64,000 nucleotides of DNA from Variovorax sp. HW608 (GTDB taxonomy: Bacteria > Pseudomonadota > Gammaproteobacteria > Burkholderiales > Burkholderiaceae_C). Position numbers and translations under genes: made by a program. Positions 58,642 to 64,000 of this stretch are shown here, piece by piece. The notes beneath the pieces were generated by a model. It was not told the DNA's origin. It ran no database searches and worked only from the letters and a program-made list of their open reading frames with translations. The number at the start of each line of letters is the position of its first letter. The stretch's first letter is position 1. The stretch lies in NCBI RefSeq assembly GCF_900090195.1, contig NZ_LT607803.1, positions 6,722,229 through 6,786,228 of the forward strand. The letters run 5' to 3'.

Positions 58642-61600
58642 ATGTGGTTCACCCGCGTCAGCCTGAAGAACCCCGTCTTCGCGACGATGCTCATGCTCGC
58701 GCTGGTCGTGCTGGGCGCGTTCTCGTACCAGCGCCTGCAGGTCGACCAGTTCCCGAACATCGACTTCCCGGTCGTGGTGGTCATCACCGAATACCCCGGC
58801 GCTTCGCCCGAGATCGTCGAGAGCGAAGTGACCAAGAAGGTCGAGGAAGGCGTCAACTCGATCGCCGGCATCAACGCCCTCACCTCGCGCAGCTACGAAG
58901 GCCAGTCGGTCGTCATCATCGAATTCCAGCTCTACGTCGACGGGCGCAAGGCGGCCGATGACGTGCGCGAGAAGGTCGCGTCGGCGCGGCCGCTTTTCCG
59001 CGACGAGGTGAAGGAGCCGCGCGTGCTGCGCTTCGATCCGGCATCGCGCGCCGTGTGGTCGGTGGCGGTGCTGCCCGAAGGGCAGAAGGACAAGCAACCG
59101 AGCGCGGTCGAGTTGACCAACTGGGCCGACCAGGTGCTGAAGAAGCGCCTCGAAAACGTCCGTGGCGTCGGCTCGGTCACACTGGTCGGCGGCACCAAGC
59201 GCGAGATCAACATCTATCTCAACCCGCAGGCGATGGAAGCCTTCGGCGTCAGCGCCACGCAGGTGGTCGACGCGGTGCGCAACGAGAACCAGGCGCTGCC
59301 GGTGGGCTCGGTGCGATCGCTGGAGCAGGACCGCGTGGTGCAGGTCGATGCGCGCATGGAGCGGCCCGAGGACTTCGGCCGCATCATCATCATGCGCAAG
59401 GGCGGCGCGCCGATCCGCGTCGACCAGGTCGCGACCGTCAAGGACGGCGCGCAGGAACTCGACAGCCTCGCGCTCTACAACGGCGAACGCACGCTCTTGC
59501 TGTCGGTGCAGAAGGCGCAGGACGAGAACACCATCCAGGTGGTCGACGGCCTCACCAAGGCCATCGCCGAGATCCAGCCGCAACTGCCCGCGGGCGTGAA
59601 GCTGCAGCCGATCGGCGATGCGTCGCGCCCCATTCGCGTCGCGGTGCAGAACGTGCGGCAGACGCTGATCGAAGGCGCGGCGCTCACCGTGCTGATCGTG
59701 TTCCTGTTCCTGAACTCGTGGCGTTCCACCGTCATCACCGGCCTCACGCTGCCGATCGCCTTGATCGGCACCTTCTGGTTCATGGCGATGTTCGGCTTCA
59801 CGATCAACATGGTCACGCTGATGGCGCTGTCGCTGTGCGTGGGCCTCCTGATCGACGACGCGATCGTGGTGCGCGAGAACATCGTGCGCCATGTGCAGAT
59901 GGGCAAGTTGCCCTACGCGGCATCGCTCGACGGCACGCAGGAGATCGGCCTCGCGGTGCTGGCGACCACGCTGTCGATCGTCGCGGTGTTCCTGCCCATC
60001 GGCTTCATGGAGGGCATCATTGGCAAGTTCTTCCACGAGTTCGGCATCACCATCGTGGCTGCGGTGCTGATCTCGATGTTCGTGAGCTTCACGCTCGATC
60101 CGATGATGTCGAGCATCTGGCACGACCCCTCGATCGACAGGCACGGCAAGCCCGGCGAAATGGCTGCGCAGGTCACCATGTACGACAAGACCATCGGCCG
60201 CGTGACCGGCTGGTTCGAGGCAGCGACCGAGCGGCTGGCCGAGGCTTACCAGTCGATCCTGCGCTGGGCGCTCAAGCACAAGCTGGCCACCGTGTTCGCA
60301 TCGATCGGCATCTTCGTCGGCAGCATCTTCATGGTGCCGCTGCTGGGCACCGAGTTCGTGCCGAAGGCGGACTATTCCGAAACCACGATCAGCTTCTACA
60401 CGCCGGTCGGCTCTGCGCTCGAAGTCACCGAGGCCAAGGCCCGGCAGGTCGAAGCGCTGCTGCGCGCGATGCCCGAGGTCCGCTACACGCTCACCACCAT
60501 CAACACCGGCGACGCGCAGGGCAAGATGTACGCGAGCATCTACGTGCGGCTGGTCGATCGCCGGGCGCGCACGCGCAGCGTCGACCAGATGTCGACGGTG
60601 CTGCGCGAGCGGCTGCGCACGATCCCGGGCATCACGGTCACGCACGTGGGCCTGCGCGACTCGGTCGGCGGCAACAAGCAGATCGAGTTCTCGCTCCAGG
60701 GCGCGGACCTGAACGAACTCGAGCGCCTCACGCAGAAGGTGCTGGACGCGATCCGCCCGATCCCCGGCCTGGTCGATCTCGACACCAGCCAGAAGCCCAA
60801 CAAGCCGACGGTGAGCGTCGTGGTGCGGCGCGATGCGGCGTCCGACCTCGGCCTCGGCGTGGCGCCGATCGCCGCCTCGCTGCGCACGCTGGTGGCCGGC
60901 ACCACCGTCGGCAACTGGCGCGCGCCGGACGACCAGACCTACGACGTCAACGTGCGCCTCGCGCCGGAAGTGCGCAACTCGCCCGAAGACCTCGCGCGGC
61001 TGCCCTTCATCAGCACCGCGATGGGCGCGAACGCCGACGGGTCGAGCCGCATCGTGCGCCTCGCGCAGGTGGCTGATGTTCGCGAATCCACCGGCCCGAA
61101 CCAGATCAACCGCCGCGCGCTTTCGCGCGAAGTCGCGATCACCGCCAACGTCGACGGCCGCTCGGCGGGCGAGGTGTCGGCCGACATCCGCAAGGCGCTC
61201 GCGGACATCGCCTTCCCGCCCGGCTACGGATGGCAGTTCAGCGGCTCGACCAAGAACATGCAGGAGTCGTTCGGCTACGCGGTCTCGGCGCTGGCGCTCG
61301 CGATCATCTTCATCTACATGATCCTGGCGAGCCAGTTCAAGAGCTTCCTGCAGCCGATGGCGCTCATGACCTCACTGCCGCTGACGCTGATCGGCGTCGT
61401 GCTGGCGCTGCTGGTCTTCGGCTCCACGCTCTCGATGTTCTCGATCATCGGCATCGTGATGCTGATGGGCCTTGTGACCAAGAACGCCATCCTGCTGGTC
61501 GATTTCGCGATCCGTTCGCGCGAGCCCGGCGTCGACGACCAGGGCAAGCCCGTGCCGGGACTGCCGCGCTCCGAAGCCCTGCTGCTCGCCGCCCGCGTGC

Positions 61601-61881
61601 GGCTGCGCCCGATCCTCATGACCACGTTGGCGATGATCTTCGGCATGGTGCCGCTGGCCTTCGCGATCAGCGAGGGCTCCGAACAGCGCGCGCCAATGGG
61701 CCAGGCAGTGATCGGCGGCGTCATCACCTCGTCGCTGCTGACGCTGGTCGTGGTGCCGGTCGTCTACTGCTACATGGACGACCTTGCGAACTGGGCGCGC
61801 CGCCTGTGGCACCGCCAGCCGAAGCCGGCCAGCGTCACGGCGGCGTCGGAGGCGCCCCCTAAAATGGAAGGTTTGTCCTGA
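58642..61881 (+). CDS. RND-family efflux transporter permease
   Basis: 1,079 residues with the AcrB layout: N-terminal helix ([20 protein letters not shown]), porter domain, six helices, second porter domain, six helices. The proton-relay aspartates are in [16 protein letters not shown], and the [30 protein letters not shown] segment holds the relay lysine. Substrates are unknown; the sequence is of the drug/hydrophobe branch rather than the metal-efflux branch. 13 bp after the adaptor gene; the pair belongs with the TetR gene. Confidence 0.94.
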   Translation: MWFTRVSLKNPVFATMLMLALVVLGAFSYQRLQVDQFPNIDFPVVVVITEYPGASPEIVESEVTKKVEEGVNSIAGINALTSRSYEGQSVVIIEFQLYVDGRKAADDVREKVASARPLFRDEVKEPRVLRFDPASRAVWSVAVLPEGQKDKQPSAVELTNWADQVLKKRLENVRGVGSVTLVGGTKREINIYLNPQAMEAFGVSATQVVDAVRNENQALPVGSVRSLEQDRVVQVDARMERPEDFGRIIIMRKGGAPIRVDQVATVKDGAQELDSLALYNGERTLLLSVQKAQDENTIQVVDGLTKAIAEIQPQLPAGVKLQPIGDASRPIRVAVQNVRQTLIEGAALTVLIVFLFLNSWRSTVITGLTLPIALIGTFWFMAMFGFTINMVTLMALSLCVGLLIDDAIVVRENIVRHVQMGKLPYAASLDGTQEIGLAVLATTLSIVAVFLPIGFMEGIIGKFFHEFGITIVAAVLISMFVSFTLDPMMSSIWHDPSIDRHGKPGEMAAQVTMYDKTIGRVTGWFEAATERLAEAYQSILRWALKHKLATVFASIGIFVGSIFMVPLLGTEFVPKADYSETTISFYTPVGSALEVTEAKARQVEALLRAMPEVRYTLTTINTGDAQGKMYASIYVRLVDRRARTRSVDQMSTVLRERLRTIPGITVTHVGLRDSVGGNKQIEFSLQGADLNELERLTQKVLDAIRPIPGLVDLDTSQKPNKPTVSVVVRRDAASDLGLGVAPIAASLRTLVAGTTVGNWRAPDDQTYDVNVRLAPEVRNSPEDLARLPFISTAMGANADGSSRIVRLAQVADVRESTGPNQINRRALSREVAITANVDGRSAGEVSADIRKALADIAFPPGYGWQFSGSTKNMQESFGYAVSALALAIIFIYMILASQFKSFLQPMALMTSLPLTLIGVVLALLVFGSTLSMFSIIGIVMLMGLVTKNAILLVDFAIRSREPGVDDQGKPVPGLPRSEALLLAARVRLRPILMTTLAMIFGMVPLAFAISEGSEQRAPMGQAVIGGVITSSLLTLVVVPVVYCYMDDLANWARRLWHRQPKPASVTAASEAPPKMEGLS

Positions 61882-61901
61882 GCCCCACCTAGGAAAAGCA
61901 C

Positions 61902-62591
61902 ATGAACGCCGCCACCCCTGATCTGGAGCACCTTCGCTTCAACATGATCGAACAGCAGATCCGTCCCTGGGATGTGCTCGATTTCGAGATCCTCGACCTC
62001 CTCGCCAAGATCCACCGCGAGGACTACGTGCCGCAGGCGCATCGCGCGCTGGCCTTCTTCGACATGGAGATTCCGCTCGAAGACGTCGCCACCGCCCGCG
62101 AGCCCGGCCAGTGCATGCTTTCCCCGAAGGTGGAAGCGCGCATGCTGCAGGACCTGCGCATCCAGAAGCACGAGACCGTGCTCGAGATCGGCACCGGCTC
62201 CGGCTTCATGGCCGCCCTGCTCGCGCAGCGCGCCGCGCAGGTGCTGACGCTCGAGATCGATTCCAAGCTGGCCTCGACCGCCGCCGAGACCCTGCGCCGC
62301 AACGGCGTGATGAATGTCGAGGTGCGCAACGCCGACGGCGCGCAACCGCTGCCCAGCGGCCCGACCTTCGACGTGATCGTCCTCAGCGGCTCGGTCGCGC
62401 GCATTCAGCAGGGCCTGCTCGGCTCGCTGAAGATGGGCGGCCGCCTCGCGGCGATCGTCGGCGACGAGCCGATGATGCGCGCCCACTTCGTCACCCGCGT
62501 CGGCGAAGGCAAGTGGGACACGGTGCAGCCCTGGGACACGGTCGCGCCGCGCCTCCTGAACTTCCCGGTGCCTTCGCGCTTCAACTTCTGA
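61902..62591 (+). CDS. pcm: Protein-L-isoaspartate O-methyltransferase
   Basis: 229 residues. N-terminal MIEQQIRPWDVLD and DYVPQAHRALAFFDMEIPL, SAM loop VLEIGTGSGFMAALLAQRA and VIVLSGSVARIQQGLLGSLKMGGRLAAIVGDEP. Members repair isoaspartyl damage by methylation. This branch, next to rhodanese and tolC, is common in Burkholderiales and its true substrate is less certain than that of E. coli Pcm. 20 bp after the pump gene. Confidence 0.9.
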   Translation: MNAATPDLEHLRFNMIEQQIRPWDVLDFEILDLLAKIHREDYVPQAHRALAFFDMEIPLEDVATAREPGQCMLSPKVEARMLQDLRIQKHETVLEIGTGSGFMAALLAQRAAQVLTLEIDSKLASTAAETLRRNGVMNVEVRNADGAQPLPSGPTFDVIVLSGSVARIQQGLLGSLKMGGRLAAIVGDEPMMRAHFVTRVGEGKWDTVQPWDTVAPRLLNFPVPSRFNF

Positions 62592-62607
62592 CCCACCTCT
62601 TTGTTTC

Positions 62608-62943
62608 ATGATCGATCAAATCCGCCCGGCCGAGCTTGCCGACTGGTTCGCCCGGAACCCCAGCGCGACGCCGGTCGTGCTGGATGTGCGCGAGCCCTGG
62701 GAACTGCAGACCGCCAGCGTCCAGCCCAAGGGCTTCACGCTCGCGACGATCCCGATGAACGAGATCCCGGCGCGCATCTCGGAGCTCAACGCCGACCAGC
62801 GCATCGCGTGCCTGTGCCATCACGGCGCGCGCAGCCTGCGGGTCGCGGCCTTCCTGGTGCAGAACGGCTTCACCGAGGTCGCGAACATCGCGGGCGGGAT
62901 CGATGCGTGGGCTGGCCACGACCCTTCCGTAAAACGGTATTGA
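62608..62943 (+). CDS. Single-domain rhodanese-like protein
   Basis: 111 residues. Domain starts VVLDVREPWELQ and has the active-site loop CLCHHGARS with the catalytic cysteine and the six-residue loop of sulfurtransferases, ending GFTEVANIAGGIDAW. Typically moves sulfane sulfur. 16 bp after pcm. Its TGA overlaps by one base the ATG of a short repeat-containing frame. Confidence 0.9.
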   Translation: MIDQIRPAELADWFARNPSATPVVLDVREPWELQTASVQPKGFTLATIPMNEIPARISELNADQRIACLCHHGARSLRVAAFLVQNGFTEVANIAGGIDAWAGHDPSVKRY

Positions 62944-63050
62944 TGCTCGGCTGCGCGCACTTCATGTCGCGCGCGCCAACCCCCGGCCGGGGGCAGCACC
63001 GGCGGACCGGCAAGCCGGTTCCGTGGGGTTTCTGGCCTGGAAGCTGCTGA
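62943..63050 (+). repeat. Palindrome-rich intercistronic element with 35-residue frame
   Basis: Lies in the 150-bp gap between the rhodanese and tolC genes. It holds two exact palindromes, CCCCCGGCCGGGGG and ACCGGC-AA-GCCGGT. A 35-codon frame (MLGCAHFMSRAPTPGRGQ...) runs from the ATG that overlaps the rhodanese stop (TGATG). Single copy in this window; I recall similar text in related genomes but cannot verify it. It could be a REP-like element or an attenuator before tolC. Confidence 0.5.
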
Positions 63051-63093
63051 ACCAACTGAACAAGAACCAAGCCACTGACTTCAAGGACGATTC

Positions 63094-64000
63094 ATGCCCG
63101 TTCCCAGGCCTCATCCCCTTTCGGCGGCGCTCGCGGCGATGTTCGCCGGCGCGCTCGCGCTGCCGGCCCATGGCCAGAGCCTGATCGATGTGTATGAATC
63201 GGCGCGAAGCTACGACGCGACGTACCAGGGTGCGCTCGCGCAATACGACGCGAGCGTTGCGCGGGCCGCGCAGGCCAAGGCGGGGATTCTTCCGCAGGTC
63301 GGCCTGTCGGCGAATGCGACCTCGACGGAGCAGGAGCTTTCGACCACCAACGCGAGCATCCGCCGCGGGCTCCCGTCGCAGACCGCCGGCATCAACGCGA
63401 CACAGCCGCTGTACCGCCCCGCCAACTGGGCCGCGTACGAGCAGAGCAAGCGGCAGGTCGACATGGCCCAGGACACGCTCACGCTCGCCGAGCAGGACCT
63501 GATCGTGCGCGTGAGCCAGGCCTATTTCGACGTGCTGTCGAGCCAGGACACGCTCGCGCTCGTGCGCGCGCAGAAGGTCGCGACGGCGGAGCAGCTCGCT
63601 TCGGCCAAGCGCAATTTCGAGGTCGGTACCTCGACCATCACCGACCAGCGCGAAGCGCAGGCCCGCTACGACCTCGTCATCGCGCAGGAGATCGCGGCCG
63701 AGAACGACCTGCAGGTCAAGAAGATCGCGCTCGACCAGCTCGTCGGCCGACCGGGCACCAACCCGATCCCGCTCGCCGGCCCTGTCGTTCTGCCGGCGGT
63801 GCTCCCGGCCGACATGGAAGCCTGGGTCTCCGAGGCCGATGCGACGCATCCGGCGATCCAGCAGGCCCGGCTCAGCGTCGACGTGGCTTCGCTCGAAGTC
63901 GACAAGGCGCGCGCCGGCCACAAGCCGACGCTCGACGCGCAGCTCGGCTACAACGCCACGAACAACCCAATGGGCACCACCACCAGCACCAGCACCGGCC
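63094..64000 (+). CDS. tolC: TolC-family outer membrane efflux protein (partial, runs off window)
   Basis: First 302 residues. Signal peptide ends near LALPAHGQSLIDVY. The TolC N-repeat follows: ESARSYDATYQGALAQYDASVARAAQAKAGILPQVGLSANAT, QPLYRPANWAAYEQSKRQVDMAQ, LIVRVSQAYFDVLSSQDTLALVRAQKVATAEQLASAKRNFEVGTSTITD. AAGGACGA precedes the ATG. It should form the outer-membrane channel for the RND pump encoded 1.2 kb upstream. The C-terminal half lies outside the window. Confidence 0.93.
   Translation, partial: MPVPRPHPLSAALAAMFAGALALPAHGQSLIDVYESARSYDATYQGALAQYDASVARAAQAKAGILPQVGLSANATSTEQELSTTNASIRRGLPSQTAGINATQPLYRPANWAAYEQSKRQVDMAQDTLTLAEQDLIVRVSQAYFDVLSSQDTLALVRAQKVATAEQLASAKRNFEVGTSTITDQREAQARYDLVIAQEIAAENDLQVKKIALDQLVGRPGTNPIPLAGPVVLPAVLPADMEAWVSEADATHPAIQQARLSVDVASLEVDKARAGHKPTLDAQLGYNATNNPMGTTTSTSTG

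Overview
The window is a GC-rich (about two thirds G+C), densely packed chromosomal segment from a beta-proteobacterium. The best fit is Burkholderiales, family Comamonadaceae, most like Variovorax. This rests on a Bug-type tricarboxylate-transporter binding protein, a TAXI binding protein, many ABC importers with adjacent regulators, an Entner-Doudoroff edd-eda pair, a Gcr-type 'recombinase' membrane protein and the order RND pump - pcm - rhodanese - tolC. The genus is inferred from memory of gene content. I saw no rRNA, tRNA, CRISPR array, prophage or origin.

Layout. 0-5.5 kb: a C-terminal gene fragment, a Tat-exported purple-acid-phosphatase-like enzyme, an acyl-CoA ligase, OsmC, a Mut7-C protein and a YbaK-type deacylase. 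5.6-11.1 kb: a Bug binding protein, a four-gene polar amino acid ABC importer, a DUF1439 protein and a lipoprotein glycerophosphodiesterase. 11.1-15.4 kb: a CadR-like MerR regulator, an S58 peptidase, a small membrane protein, an orphan TAXI binding protein and a double-receiver response regulator. 15.5-17.5 kb: a complete IS1634-type insertion sequence. 17.5-24.3 kb: a PQQ-type sugar dehydrogenase, ettA, a frameshifted TPR-methyltransferase, rhlE and an SMR pump remnant.

24.3-30.4 kb is a leftward sugar/sugar-acid unit: 2-hydroxyacid dehydrogenase, DgoR-like GntR regulator, binding protein, two permeases, ATPase. 30.5-39.7 kb is a leftward unit coupling a Dpp-type peptide importer to a D-amino-acid deaminase, an RpiR regulator and an N-acyl-D-amino-acid deacylase. 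It is divergent from ridA-dgoK-dgoA (39.8-41.9 kb). Together these look like uptake and stripping of D-amino-acid-containing, possibly acylated peptides, with RidA removing reactive imines. 41.9-47.2 kb: Gcr, MATE, MFS and MarR. 47.2-51.5 kb: thioesterase, gloA, HAD hydrolase, eda, edd. 51.6-56.7 kb: housekeeping and stress genes (OmpA-like, ChaC-like, sodC, MobA-like, pdxH, AEC carrier, acylphosphatase, msrA). 56.7-64 kb: TetR, an RND efflux pair, pcm, rhodanese and a tolC gene that runs off the window.

The most unusual feature is a short repeat found in four intercistronic gaps. In three gaps it is exactly 66 nt and encodes a 21-residue micro-ORF beginning [15 protein letters not shown]. 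Its ATG overlaps the stop of the gene before it, its stop overlaps the start of the gene after it, and it carries the GGAGGT ribosome-binding site for that next gene. A related double copy precedes dgoK. It looks like a mobile, operon-internal translation-coupling cassette.
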